Positions 20,436 through 32,289 of a DNA stretch of 64,000 bases are shown here, one piece after another. A model generated the notes under the pieces. The model ran no database searches and was not told the DNA's origin. It was given only the letters and a program-made list of their open reading frames with translations. Source of the DNA: Bactericera cockerelli (Eukaryota; Arthropoda; Insecta; Hemiptera; Triozidae); the NCBI GenBank assembly GCA_024516035.1, contig CM044961.1, forward strand, positions 17,613,374 through 17,677,373, given 5' to 3'. Both the position numbers and the translations under genes were made by a program. Positions within the stretch are counted from its first letter, which is position 1. Every line of letters starts with the position of its first letter.

Positions 20436-21307
20436 AACACAAGGGTATGTCTGTGAAAACCAAACACTTTTGCAAAAGAAGAAACTATAAAAAGATTACA
20501 CATTACACCTATTATGATATGATAAAACAACTTACGACTTTTAAAAAGATTACAACATTTACCTACAGGAGATTTTTTTTTAATTTATGTTTAACGTCGC
20601 ATAAAACAAAGAACTTTAAAAATTAAAAACAAAATGCGTGCACGCTCTTAAGATATGGAGCCAGGCGCATTGCGGTGTTGCCACAGGGTATTGGATCTCG
20701 TTCGGAGACCGTTCCGAGACCATGTACTCGGGACGTTAGCTTGGAGTTAGCTTGGATCTTGTCCCGAGTTAGCTCGGGCATAGATCCGGGATAGGTTCCG
20801 AGTAAGTTGGTTAAACATTATCCGGGAGAGTTTCTATCCATTCCCGCAGTACTCCCAGAGAAAGATGTTTCCGAGCACGCTTTTTTTACTCTCTCGTAGT
20901 ACTCCCAGAGAAAGATGTTTCCGAGCACGCTGTTTTTACTCTCTCGTATCAATCTCCGAGACTACTATATCGGAGTTAGTAGATCAGAGACACCTTTTTG
21001 TTTAAGGGGACATGAAGAAGAAGAGGAAGAAGAACAACAACAACAAAATATCTTTTAAACATGTCTAAACCTAAATGACTGGTAGGTTTACATCAAAATA
21101 TAACCTTTAAAAATACCTGACTCAACTTTTTCTGAGAAGATTTTTTACAATACGAATACGCCCACGACATATGTTATGTAGTTATAATGATACACTATTA
21201 AGTAACATAGGAGACCAAAGCTTTATTATAACGACGAGCGTCTAGCGAGCAGTAAGAGTCATATTTCGCTTTCTAGTTTGACCTCAAGGTGAGAATCCTG
21301 CGGTCAG

Positions 21308-21407
21308 NNNNNNNNNNNNNNNNNNNNNNNNNNNNNNNNNNNNNNNNNNNNNNNNNNNNNNNNNNNNNNNNNNNNNNNNNNNNNNNNNNNNNNNNNNNNN
21401 NNNNNNN
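21308..21407. other. Assembly gap 2 (100 N)
   Basis: Exactly 100 N. The right flank is a 5S-SINE body fragment, so repeat content borders this gap too. Confidence 0.98.
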
Positions 21408-21625
21408 TGGGTGAGGTTAATGTGGGTAGCTAGTACGATTCCCAGCGAATGGAGGGTGAAACCCCCGTCCTGCCTACCTCAAGTCAGGATGTTAAAACCA
21501 AATAGAATCAATGGGCATGAAAGGAGCCTAGACATTGGATCTGGGCGTCCATATAATCCTCTCACCGCCGTGATTTAGGTATCTATACCTATCTCACGGA
21601 CACGAAATTATTATTATTACTATTA
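21408..21625 (+). mobile_element. 5S-derived SINE body and 3' tail (head lost in gap)
   Basis: TGGGTGAGGTTAATGTGGGT, AGCGAATGGAGGGTGAAACC, then ATAGAATCAATGGGCATGAA and a TTATTATTATTAC tail. The tail text is shared with 230-360. Confidence 0.75.
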
Positions 21626-21823
21626 TTTGCAAGATAGAGATACCATATTTGATAAGAGCTGACTACCTTCGTGGTTAGGATTCAAACCACTATCCTGTGT
21701 GTCCATAAACTTTGCATATTGTCATACAGGTGGCTAAAGACACAAAGTAGAATTTTGGTATATTATTTGTACATAAAAAGCACATATTGCCATTAAAAAG
21801 TTCGTTTTTAATATTGTATAATG

Positions 21824-21886
21824 TGTTCGCATTTACCCCCGTCAGGCGGGGGTAAATGCGAACAGGCGGGGGTAAATAAGAACACC
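21824..21886. repeat. Perfect hairpin, 18-bp arms, plus a third half-copy
   Basis: TGTTCGCATTTACCCCCG, TCAGG, then the exact complement, then GCGGGGGTAAATAAGAACA. TTCGTAATTACCCCCCTTGA at 22040-22059 may be a distant relative, so a MITE terminus is likely. Confidence 0.8.
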
Positions 21887-22242
21887 ACTAAACAGATACT
21901 ACAGTATGCACAAAACTATTTATAATGCACCATTAGAATGCTAAATAAGTCTATATACCAAAAAAATCACAAGACATGGATTTTACAAAAGAAACTCAGG
22001 GTTACAGATATGTTTATAAAATGTAGCTCAAAATCGTTCGTAATTACCCCCCTTGACCCTATGTATGTATATATTCTATGTCATTATTTTGTAAATAAAA
22101 CTTGATCCAACTTGTTTAATAAAATTAATGAAAAATGGAAATTTGACTTTTGAGGTTCTCTCGTTAGTTGCGGCCAAATAATCCTCTTATTAGGATACAA
22201 TATGCAGCTCACAATAAATTAAAAGTATGTCCCTCTTCTTAG

Positions 22243-23077
22243 GTATTCCACTTGGACAAGACTGTACACATACCCAACCACTGCAGGACGCTAAAGAAGC
22301 TCTGAGTCAGGTTGTGAACTTTATACTGGGCTGCGAGACGTGTGGAACACCCAGTATTGAGGAACCGCCCCCTGAGCCACCCGGGGAGTGTCGGGTGAAA
22401 TTAGGTAATCAAGGGGTTGAATTGAAACCCTTTTTGACCTCTCTGTTTCCCAAATTAATTTTGCATCTAATTATTTAACCAGGTATAATTAACCGGGGAT
22501 CAGTACGGTTCGGTTTTGCAACGTATCTAGTACACGGTAACGTATACGGTTGTGAGAGAAATCTCACAATCGTACAGATTGCGGGTTAAGAACTCATTTC
22601 GCCGTAGGTATATCCAGTGAACCTGTGCATATCTTTTAAAATTAAATGTAAAAAAGAGAAATGTACATAATAATTATCCGCTGTTACAGACATAGCTTCT
22701 TAGTTAGTCTTAAATTCGGTACCGTAGAAAGCACAGGGAAATGATTGGTGTTATATTTGCACCAAATTATGGATTTTTTACAAGAGATCTAGATCCCAAA
22801 AAATATCATTACTCATTACTTTCTGCTTCGACATACAGGGTGTTCAAACAAAATGGACTTTACAGAGGTACCCAACATGGAAGCTGACAGCTACGACCTA
22901 TCTCCTCAGCTAGCCTTGAGTAGCGGCAGTCGCTACTGTGTGCCGGGTATAGGAAGCCGGGTGGGCGCTACAGCCATGGCGGTAGCTAGGTGCTACTTTG
23001 TTAGTGTGAGCAGTGACCAGTGTGGCATGGTGCGAGTGGGAAATGTGATTGATGTGATGTGTCCCCCGCTACAGTGA
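22243..23077 (+). CDS. Unrecognised protein, last two exons
   Basis: Two exons join cleanly: 22243-22404 (acceptor CTTCTTAG, donor TTAG|GTAATC) and 22866-23077 (acceptor ACTTTACAG, stop TGA). Both boundaries are phase 1 and the split codon gives Glu. The 123-residue C-terminus has a Cys pair (FILGCETCGTPS), a proline-acid stretch (EEPPPEPPGEC) and a hydrophobic, glycine-dotted end (GIGSRVGATAMAVARCYFVS) finishing MCPPLQ. Codon use and splice signals look genic. Upstream exons would lie across gap 2. I do not recognise the family. Confidence 0.68.
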
Positions 23078-23125
23078 ACATTACAATAGGATACCATGGA
23101 TTGATTATTGAGTTATGGCAGTATT

Positions 23126-23126
<1 letters not shown>

Positions 23127-23157
<31 letters not shown>
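23127..23157. repeat. Poly(T) tract
   Basis: About 30 T residues shortly after the stop at 23077; compatible with the A-tail of a minus-strand retroelement or simple slippage. Confidence 0.7.
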
Positions 23158-23159
<2 letters not shown>

Positions 23160-24142
23160 GCGTATTTGAAGTTTATGAGTTGTTTCTAAAGAACACAATG
23201 AAACTTGGTTTTATTGAAAAGCACATGGCGCGATCTACTTGCATGATTTTTTTATGGAACATTTTTCAGCAAATTAGGTCAATATCAGATCTGTTACTCA
23301 AGAGAAGAAAATGTTTTTCTTGTTCTTCTGTGATAACCTGTATCAATTTTATCTTAACTAAAGGTATATTAATATTATGACTGCATTATTGAATAGATAC
23401 AACTCTAATTGAAAGCATACAAACTACATAAGACATTGAGAAATATGAAAATGTATTTCATAACAAAATATATTTAAAAATTGATAAGACACCGGGAAAC
23501 AGTTTTACATTCAATTTTCTTCGGTCATAAAATTATGGCAACAAAGACCAGAGTGGTAAAAACTTGGTGTATGACCCCTAACTATTCCTGGAGGTTAATG
23601 TGGGTAGCAAGTTTTTAAGTTTTCTTCAAATGAAGGGTAAAATTTCCATCTCAAAAGACCTTGATATTAAACAACAACGAAAACAACTCTAATTGGATCA
23701 CATAAAATTCTCAAATGTAATAATTTTATTGATATAAATAATAAGTTTATCCTTAAGATAACGTAATAAAAATCTTTGATCTTTAGAATTTTCTAATCAC
23801 CAAGGACTTTTAAAATTAACTGAAAAGTGCTTGTCTTTGATAAATTTAAAAAAAAAAAAGTTCTCTGTTTAAATAAAATATTCATAAAAAAATAGTTCTG
23901 GATGATAGATATTGCAGATATCTACTAGATAGGGAATAATGTGCTTTTAACTAATAATTCTCCATGATTCATGGATATTTTGCTTTCAAATCAATGAATT
24001 TTGAATTTCTTCTATTCAAGTCACAGAAACAATACATATGAACAATATTTTGTGGTCTCTGTCTTTGATTTTTTTTTTTTAATGATCCATTACTTTCCTT
24101 TCTATTAGGATAAGGAAAGTAAAAATTGTTCTAATACCTACT

Positions 24143-25044
24143 TCATTTAGGCAAAGATTTCCTCTTCTTCTCAACATTGAGCAGTGTGCTTTTTTTCACA
24201 TCTGACATTGATTTGCGCTTCAACAGCGATTTTTCACTGCTCTCTTTAGCATTTTTCTTGGCTGATTTAGGGCTCAAAGGTGCTGCTGGCTTCTTTGATT
24301 TAAGTGAGGGTGTGACAGCTGGTTTCAGGGTCGTTTCTGACTTCTTCAAAGATTTTGGGGTTTTCACAGTGATAGCCTTGTTTTTAGGGGTTTCAAATTT
24401 CACAGGCGTTTTGACATTTTTTCCCGATTTGGCTGCTGATAATGGTGTAGAGGGAATGGTTAATTGTTTCAGTGACTTCCTATTTTTTGCTGGAGTCAAA
24501 ATACTTTCCTTGTCGACTTTTCCAGCTTTTTCTCCATGACTGATGTCTTCACTCAGAGATTTTTTCTTGGACTTGGGCGTTTTTTGAATAGAAAGAGCTG
24601 GACTGTCCTGTTTACCTGGCTTAGAGGAGCTTTTGGGTGTGATATTTTTCACAACTGGTGATGATACTTTCTTATCTGGTTTAGACAGATTTCTAGGTGT
24701 TTTATTGCTAGTTTTGGTTATATTCAATAATGCTGATGTTTGTTTAGCAGATTTTGTTGCTGAATTTTTCGGGCTTTTCTTTGACTGAGACTGTTTTGGT
24801 GTTTCTGGTTTGGGTGTTGTGGGTTTTTTGCCTGTTGGTTTGCTCTGTTTGGACTTTTTTGCCGGACTCTGATGTCCACTGTCAGAGTCAGCACTGTCGT
24901 ATTCTTCATCATGAGGGTCCATGCTGATGTCAGAGGAGAAAAACTGCTTTCTCCAGCAGTTTCGAAGTCGTCATCACTTTCATTGTCATCTCCTTCCTCA
25001 CTATCATCATCCTTTTCTTCTTCTGGATCTGGTTTCTTCTTGTT
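24143..25044 (-). CDS. NIFK: NIFK exon 6 (acidic then Ser/Lys-rich tail), one frameshift
   Basis: Acceptor TTTCCTTAG. It opens [20 protein letters not shown], then shifts frame at the A-run 24939-24943. The downstream frame runs [20 protein letters not shown] and a 230-residue region with many TPK, SPK and KKS motifs typical of nucleolar phosphorylated tails. TGA stop at 24143-24145. A homopolymer error is the simplest reason for the shift. Confidence 0.87.
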
Positions 25045-26341
25045 CTAAGGAAAAAATATATAATATTAATATATTATAGTTCTTATTTAAAAAAAAATTT
25101 CAACACGACGCTGAAAAACTAAAATAGAAAAAAAGAAAATGAGAATTCTCTAATATAGACTTTGGTGTTTCACAAAAATAAATCCCCAGGGAAGGAGCTA
25201 CACTGACCAAAAATCATTAAGCCATTGAGATCTCACCTTCATCAAGGAAAAACTTTAATTTAGCTATACTTTTACATAATATAAATATATTATTTTAAAA
25301 GTAAATTTCTTGTACAAATAAATAAAAGTAAAAAAGAAAAGAAAAATGTTTCTCTACTTTATGAACCAGTAAGACAATGGAGAAAGATGCATAAACAGCT
25401 ACTACCAATATTGACATGATTTAAAGATCAAAAGGATCTTATGCAATTGAATACCAAGTCCAGGGGATGATTCTCCCTAAGATTGAACAATATTTAATAA
25501 TACTCGCAGTTTAAATATTATTTATTTAAACATTTGAAGCCCACCTTAGCATGACCAAGAGGTTTAGATAGCTTAGCTGCGATGTTCTTCTGAATCTGCT
25601 TGGCAAGTTTACTATTCAGTGGATTCTCCGAGTCTCCACTGGTTTCTGTGTTGCTCACTTTGATTTGAGACTTTTTACTCTTTTTCAGTTCAGCAGCTAT
25701 CTGCTTCAGCTTTTTCTTGGTGGCACTTTTCTCCTTGTTGGGTTTTGTAGAGGGGAGTGGGAGTGGAGCTTCACCAGAAACCTACAAAAAGAAATAGAAT
25801 ATTACAAATAGCAAATATTTTTGGTTGTTGTTGTTGTTGTAACATCAGAACAGGTCATTTTTAAAAAGCTTTGTTCTCGTTATATGGCCTATTTACAAAC
25901 AAGAGTGAGGTAAAACGTAACATGATTCCCAAAGAAAGTAAATAAACTTCAAACTTGTTTTATCAGTTTATTTATTCTCTTTTTAGGATATACATTAGGG
26001 CCCCATATGAAGCTTTCAATATAACATAGTTGTAAGATTTTTACCATATGAGTAAGCAAAAGAGTTTTCATAAAGAGCAGACAAGTTATTGTACAAATAG
26101 TTTCTACTGGTTCAAACTCTAATAATTTGAATTTTAGAGTTTATCCAAATGAAGTAGTATGTATAATAATTTTGTATGAGTAACTAGGTTAGTTGATAAA
26201 ATTTATATGCACTGCTCTGCTAAGAAAGCATACCTGTAAAACCTATTAGAATAAGTTAAACAATAACATTGAAGTAAACTATTGAATAAAATAAAAAAAA
26301 TCATTCCTACATTATGGATTTTTTTTGAAAATTTCTAGTTC

Positions 26342-26378
<37 letters not shown>

Positions 26379-28396
26379 AGCCACGCAGGACTACAACACA
26401 CCTGAATGCTATACTCAGTCCCAAGAGCTGCCATCTTCTTCTGCATGCTCTTCATCTTCTGCTCTACTTTCCGTTTGTAAGCCTCTACCTCTGCCTCACT
26501 GCTCAGTGGCTGCTCTCTCCTTTTCTGTTCGGCCTCTATGCGTAAAGACTTCTTCCTCTTGTCACCAAATGGGAATACAAACATGTATGGCTTTTGCTGC
26601 TCTGGGGGAATGAACTTGGCTGAAAATCAAAATGAGATGTTATCAATTTTCTATTAGTATAAAAATATTGTACTGTTCTTCCTTTTTACTAAGTTTGAAT
26701 ATAAAATGAGCATACCAAGTAGTTCCATAGTACAAAATTTATGTAATGTATTGAAAATGCTTATTGCTGTTTGTGCTTTATTTTATCATTTTTTCAATTT
26801 CAAATAGAAATCAATTTAAAATTGCTTGAGCATTTTTTTAGTTCTAAAAAGTGAAAATTTAACTTGAACACATGACTTAACTATGTAAGCATGAGATCTG
26901 CTATCAAAACTAAGAACAATATGCTTTGTAATTCCTGAAGAAATAATGGTGAAAAAAATACATGTTAATTACCTTTTAGAATTCTTTGATAGAAGAGATA
27001 ATTGTTCATAGTCTCAGCCACAATTTTTGCAATGACGTCCAGTTGAAACTCTATGAATGCATATCCTCTGATTTTGCCACTCTGTTTAACATAAAGTTGA
27101 GAAGATAAATAAGTAGTTAATTTGTATATTACTTTTTTCAATATGTTCTAAAATGTTTCAATCATAAAAATACACAATACAGTTTGAAAAATATACTGCA
27201 AATTTACAAGTTTGAAATATGATCAAGGGAGGGTGGAAGCATCACCTGTAAATTACAAAAATAAGTCAATAATTTGAACTATACAATCTACTCTATTTTT
27301 TAATCTACTACAATGCTGAATTAAAAGTTTTATTATAGGATAATAAAAACAAGGAAAAAAGGTAAAAAAATTGTTTTCAATATTTTTTTTCTTTGATAGG
27401 TACTGTAAATTTTGAGGGTTACTTTTGGTAGAACATGTTTTTAGCACTAACCTCACTAAGTGGTTACCTTCCACTAAAGTGTGTATTATTATAACTACTA
27501 TTGTTAATTTTAAATCAGGTAATTATTATTGTGAGGCAAAAAATCTTGTTGGTAATTTTCTTATAACCATTCAATGGCAATCCTAACTTCTAGACACACA
27601 ATCTGAATAATATGACCTTACCGGTGCACGGGGCATGTAAATACCAGTCACTTTTCCAAACTGACTGAAGTATGATGCCATTTGTTCTTCAAAGAATCCA
27701 TGAGGTATTGATGAGAGGTAAACCACACCTCTTGGCCAGTTATAGTAATTTTTCCTCCTCTCCTTGAACACTTTCCACATGTGCTTCTTTCCGGTGGCTG
27801 ATAGTTTCCATTTCTGAGAGCTGGTAAATTTCATCAACTTCCTTCTCTGATTTATTGACTCTAATTTTTCTTCCTGCAAATGTTTGGAATAGAGTAAAAT
27901 TTCAACTTAAAATACTTAGATCTAGATAGACTTACATACTATTAAAAACTATTGTGAGAAAACTTTAAACCCTTCTTTCCAATCTTTACTACAAGCTGGA
28001 TGATCTAGACTACTAGTCTACTCCGTGCTTGTAGTAGTCCTCATTTTATTTTCCTCTCAGTTTGCAAAAGCTAGAATACATGTGTATACTCCTATCGTAT
28101 TTGTTTTTTAAATTCTGTTCCTCCAAAATTTTCACAAACATTCTAAGCATGATATTATTGATGGTGCTTGTACTAAAAATATTGACATGGACAAGACATA
28201 TTACCCTTTAGTGTACCTATTACACTATACTTATAGGTACATGAGTCTCGGTGAGTCTAGTAGTGCATTATTTGACTGTTTGTATGGAGTCCCATTACAA
28301 TAATCGTGTATGACTGACCTTTTCTTTTTTCTTGCGCTCCTTCTTCTCGGTTTTCTTCTGTTTCTGCAGCTTTTCGACATAGTCTTCCAACTCCAT
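24143..28396 (-). CDS. NIFK: NIFK homolog (MKI67 FHA-domain-interacting nucleolar RNA-binding protein), six exons
   Basis: NIFK (yeast Nop15) is a nucleolar RRM protein of pre-60S ribosome assembly and, in vertebrates, a Ki-67 FHA partner. Exons, in gene order: 28396-28319, 27873-27622, 27081-26973, 26619-26402, 25781-25545, 25044-24143; phases match throughout. After a basic coiled-coil-like start comes one RRM with RNP2-like VVYLSSIP (residues 76-83) and RNP1 RGYAFIEF (115-122), then the family hallmark [13 protein letters not shown]. The tail is long: an acidic patch, then a Ser/Lys/Pro repeat region ending KKRKSLPK. It is about 600 residues, against roughly 290 in human, so the tail is expanded. 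A one-base shift in the A-run 24939-24943 separates the acidic patch from the Lys-rich frame. The giant palindrome begins 345 bp upstream of the start codon. Confidence 0.92.
25545..25781 (-). CDS. NIFK: NIFK exon 5
   Basis: Acceptor TTTTTGTAG, donor CTAAG|GTGGGC; 79 codons in phase 0. Lys-rich text: [20 protein letters not shown], then [19 protein letters not shown]. Confidence 0.87.
26402..26619 (-). CDS. NIFK: NIFK exon 4
   Basis: Acceptor TGATTTTCAG, donor TTCAG|GTGTGT. Encodes [20 protein letters not shown], then a charged helix with [20 protein letters not shown] 37-T run lies just 3' of it at 26345-26377 within the next intron. Confidence 0.9.
26973..27081 (-). CDS. NIFK: NIFK exon 3
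   Basis: Acceptor TGTTAAACAG, donor AAAG|GTAATT. Encodes [20 protein letters not shown], then [15 protein letters not shown], the diagnostic second half of the RRM. Confidence 0.95.
27622..27873 (-). CDS. NIFK: NIFK exon 2
   Basis: Acceptor CATTTGCAG, donor CACCG|GTAAGG; 84 codons, phase 0. Encodes [20 protein letters not shown], then [19 protein letters not shown], the first half of the RRM. Confidence 0.93.
28319..28396 (-). CDS. NIFK: NIFK exon 1
   Basis: Starts at [20 protein letters not shown] and ends GAAAAG|GTCAGT after 26 codons, phase 0. The Met is the first in frame and lies just downstream of a short AT-rich leader. Confidence 0.85.
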
Positions 28397-28732
28397 CTTT
28401 GTCACTAGAATGAATAATTTGCAAAAAGTCCAAGAGATGACAAGTATCACAGCACCTACAATTACTTTAAATAACTGATCTAATACCTAAACTTCTAATA
28501 GGTATATTAGGTAAGTATTTTGAATTATTAATTTTAATATCCAGTTCACAACTCTACACTATACAACTTACTGCACAACAGCAGCATTGCACGTTTTCAA
28601 AAATAATTATCTTTTTTGAAATTTCGTGCTCTAGTTTTTTCAACAGATTTTCTCAAATAGGTAACAAAGAAAATCTGTGATATTTCGAAAAGTTTAATAT
28701 ACGGTCTGCAAACGAAAAATGAATATCCGGCA

Positions 28733-28740
28733 GCACTGTT
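28733..28740. repeat. 8-bp target-site duplication, left
   Basis: GCACTGTT directly before GGTGCGGCG; the same 8 bases follow the right end at 45110-45117. Confidence 0.85.
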
Positions 28741-28938
28741 GGTGCGGCGTCACACAACACAAGTTCGCACAGCATAATGGTCTTTCAGCATAAAATATCG
28801 ATAATCGAATTCATATTTTAAAAATCGTGTTCGTACAACACAATCACATCCAACACAACGGTTACACAGCATAAGTTCGTGCAGCACAATGAACGCACAG
28901 CATAACCGATTAATCGAAAAAAACTTCATTGTATAGAC
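28741..28938 (+). repeat. Terminal segment A of the palindrome
   Basis: 198 bp that recurs inverted as the central loop (35980-36177). It is packed with degenerate copies of a motif such as GTTCGCACAGCATAAT or GTTCGTACAACACAAT. Followed by TATGGATG in both places. Confidence 0.9.
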
Positions 28939-29469
28939 TATGGATGGGTGTGCGTTCGTTCAACACAAGTTCATACAGCATAATAATCGAAATCGATTAT
29001 GTTGTGCGACCGTTATGCTGGGTGAATTTGTGTTGAAAGAACATTATGCCCTGCGAAATTGTGTTGTACGAACGTTTGAAATGGTTAAAATCCATGAAAC
29101 TCTTTCCATTTCCCCACCCAGAGCTCAAAAGTTTCCCTTCAGAAGAGAATAGAGAAATTTTATCTATGAAATAGGGAATTTTGCAGGGTGGAATAACCTT
29201 AACTCAATTTTTATTTTTTACTTTTCTAGTTTTCTTTTTTTGTAGTTAAGAGTAGTGTATTAAATTAAAATACGGTGAACTAACAATCAAAGGATTGGAA
29301 ATTTATTTTTAAAAATAATATCAATGTAATAAGAAAAGTTTTATTTGAACGACAACAAGCATCGACAGCTGTACTCACATTACTGAAGTCCACAAGGTTG
29401 AACTATGGAAACTAGAGTGTCACCAGCCTTTGATTGAATCTATAGTAATCTATAGAAATGGGGATATGA

Positions 29470-29920
29470 AGAGAATAATGACTGCCACTGTGGACACACA
29501 CTGTGCAGACAAATGAACATCTCCTTGTCTGTAATCAATTGGATGAACCCTGTACCCAACAAGATCTAACCCTGGTTACCCTGGCCAATCTAAGATATGA
29601 AAGATTTGTTGTTCCGGACATGAAAAGTAAAGTAAGTAATGTAATAAGCATGAATGGTTTTATGATCATCACTATTGTGAGACAGCAAGCCTGTCGTCTA
29701 GTTAAAAGCTTGTTTATCCCAAAAAATTTCAGTTCCCTTCTTTGCCACTACCATATCATTGTGCTATTTGTGCCTTTATCACTAAATCCCAATGATAAAA
29801 CAAGGCTTGTGTCATCTGACCCTCATCTTTTCTCTGAAGAGCCTCCAGATATCTGGGACTTGGGACTTAACATTATTTCCATATTCCCAAATCCACTGCA
29901 ATACATGTTGCATTGATTTT
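29470..29920 (+). mobile_element. Non-LTR retrotransposon fragment (C-terminal Cys-His motif)
   Basis: The text gives DCHCG, then TNEHLLVCNQLDEPCTQQDL, the Cys-x-Cys...His-x3-4-Cys knuckle found at the end of many LINE polymerases. The right-arm copy (44256-44570, minus) preserves the frame better, with CGQVQTNEHLLVCNQ. Confidence 0.75.
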
Positions 29921-30699
29921 TTTTCCCCTCTGAGATTTTCAATTTTGTTTCATCAATAAGGAATTCAAGAATCTGGAATTATAAATCTAAAACCCTTGTA
30001 AAAATGTCTATTTTTATAAACATCAAGTCTATTAATCAATAATGGACTAGTTGACACAACTAGAGGATGGCTGAGGCCAACCCGGGTATCCTGTTTCTGG
30101 TGTGTCAGATCATAACATGCTGAAGTGTGATATCATCCCCCCACTAACTATCAAAACACCAGCAAAGCTCCATTACCATGAGTCCTAAATTATGTAGACC
30201 AAAGCAACAAGTTATTTCTGTTTTCCCTATCATCACCATCTCTTTGTATGCCCCAAACACTGGTGACTATCATATCCCCATAATGAATTGTCCCAAGTCT
30301 GAATAACCTTGTTAAATTCATGCCCAGCCTCCATAAGAGCCCACGTGCATCTAGTTTTTCTTCACCATCCCTCAACTTCTAACCACCATTACCCCAATTC
30401 AACATTCATCAAAATGGTCTATCAATTGTCAAGCTATACCTTATGTTTCCATGATTTCCATGCTATACCAAATTAAAGTTTGCATTGGCTACCAGTCAAA
30501 TTCTATCTAGAAAGTATAATCTGATACAAATACCGTATTATGTCCTCTCATGTTTAAAATTAATAAACTATGTACCTGATTTTTACAAATGAAACCATTC
30601 CCTTATAATCGAAACTAAACTTTGCTTCTTTTCTTTTCATTTAATTTTCACTACATAACTATTTTTTTTAGTATAAGAAGGATTCCCTGTCCCTGCCCT

Positions 30700-31180
30700 T
30701 ATTTTTTGTGTTATATTGTACTTCAATTGAATCTATAATTCAATTGAATTATAGATTTTACTTTGGGTTTCTCAGTCCCATCTATCATTTTCAATTCTGA
30801 GCCTATTCCTTTGTCTTCTTGTGTGAAAAATCTTGGAATACTTTTAGATCCAGATCTTCAATGGAACTCTCAGGTTGTTCAAATTGGTAAGGAAGTGTAT
30901 CAAATGTTTTATTCCCTGAAACATTTGCAAAGGTTTTAGCCCTGCAAGACAAAACAGCTCCTATGTACTTCTCTTATATTTCCTTTGATTGAAAACTGGA
31001 GCTGCTATGTCAAACATCAAAGGGAATTTACTTCAAACATTTCAGAATGCTTGTGTTGTGTTTCAGTCGTTTGATCATGTTTCAGCTAAATGAAAAAATC
31101 TTCAATGGTTACGAATTGATAAAAGATTAGAACATCTGAGATTGGGCTTACTGTGGAGAATTTTGAATGAGACTTCACCT
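30700..31180 (+). mobile_element. Non-LTR retrotransposon reverse-transcriptase fragment
   Basis: A translation with stops reads SCVKNLGILLDPDLQWNSQV and VYQMFYSLKHLQRF, the post-catalytic region of LINE reverse transcriptase. A 28-bp perfect palindrome AATCTATAATTCAA plus its complement lies at 30730-30757. Confidence 0.75.
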
Positions 31181-31266
31181 CCATATCTTCACTCATCATT
31201 TCATACACTCTTCATTCCACAGTCATAATACTCGCTTCACTTATCTCTCTATTCCACCTCACAATA

Positions 31267-31371
31267 CAGTAGAACCTTCATTATCTGGATTAATGTCTAC
31301 TAGGGGTATGCCCGTATGCTGGATAATCGAGGTCCTATATAAAAGTCTGGATAATAATTGAGAGGACCCTA
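31267..31371. mobile_element. Truncated Tigger/pogo end
   Basis: CAGTAGAACCTTCATTATCT after TA, matching the right end of the element at 43449-43904 but ending after GAGAGGACCCTAAAAAA. The left arm has lost the rest. Confidence 0.8.
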
Positions 31372-31981
31372 AAAAATCACTCTATTGTATACATTATTTT
31401 TTTCCTTTCCATTATTTAATTCTTATAATAATTATTTGTACTGTACATAATTATGTCTATGTATATCCAATAAAGTGTTCAATAATAATAATTATCTATC
31501 TTTTTGTTTCAGAGACTTGCCGTGCAAATCTTTAAGTGACTCCCGCTGCCTCTGAACATCTGGCTTTTCTGCTGCCTCTGGCCATCCAGCTATTCTGTTG
31601 TCTCCGGCTATCTGGCTCTTCAGCTGCCTCCGGCTTTTCTGCTGCCTGCCTGTATTATTATTCATTTATTCATTTACACCCTGATTAAGATTGTCTAGGC
31701 AACCATGTTTCATGTCAACCCACTTCTAAACAATGTAAACTTAATTATTACAATAAAAGAAAAATAAAAAAAAATTGAAATTCTGATGTTCTCTATTTCC
31801 CAGACAAAACAAATAGCCACCACCTATAGCTTGTAAAAATACCGTTTCATTTTTGTATTCAACGTTTCATAGGTGGAGAAAATAAAAAGAAAAAGAAAAT
31901 TGAAAGATGTATTGAAATATTGTTGAATTTGAAAAATAAATAATATTAATGTTGGTACTTCTACTATATTACACATTAGAG

Positions 31982-32046
31982 ACTGTAAAATTGACATTAT
32001 CAGTGACACTTCATTCGTCTGTCACTGTTAATGTCAATTTTACAGT
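31982..32046. repeat. Hairpin, 27-bp arms (26/27), only in the left arm
   Basis: ACTGTAAAATTGACATTATC, AGTGACA and its inverted copy 12 bases later. The corresponding right-arm site (about 40960-40990) has one copy, so the second was added after the arms separated. Confidence 0.8.
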
Positions 32047-32079
32047 TACCAGAGCAGCCAGAAAGATAAAATGGCCAAG

Positions 32080-32276
32080 CAGTGGTTCTTAACATTTTTA
32101 GCATCGCGGCACACTTAGCATGAATAAATCAAAGATATTGGACTTAGCCGCAGACAAAATTTTGAAGATGTCTATAAAAAGAAAGAGATTTTGTATTGAA
32201 CCCAACTAATAATGAGGGCTTTTTTTTATCTTCAGAAATTTTATATCACATCAGCATTATAGGATGGGAATCACTG
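32080..32276. mobile_element. hAT-like MITE
   Basis: Starts CAGTGGTTCTTAACATTTTT, then GCATCGCGGCACAC, and ends GGATGGGAATCACTG, the classic hAT terminus shape. The 8-bp flanks do not match each other. Copied in the right arm at about 40736-40930. Confidence 0.65.
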
Positions 32277-32289
32277 TGCTTACTTTATT

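Larger units (their letters stand above)
17455..21010. mobile_element. 3.5-kb TIR element with CTCGG/CCGAG subterminal arrays
   Basis: Left end CCCCCTTAAACAAAAAACAG and right end (reverse complement) TCCCCTTAAACAAAAAGGTG, each followed by GTCTC. Subterminal zones 17475-17785 and 20690-20990 are dense in TCTCCGAG, CTCGGGG and related palindromic steps. At 17640-17775 a 47-bp unit (CGTCTCCGAGAACATTCTCG) is tandem. A 55-bp unit at 20850-20945 (GTAGTACTCCCAGAGAAAGA) is doubled. I see no transposase; the AT-rich interior holds SINE fragments. Confidence 0.75.
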
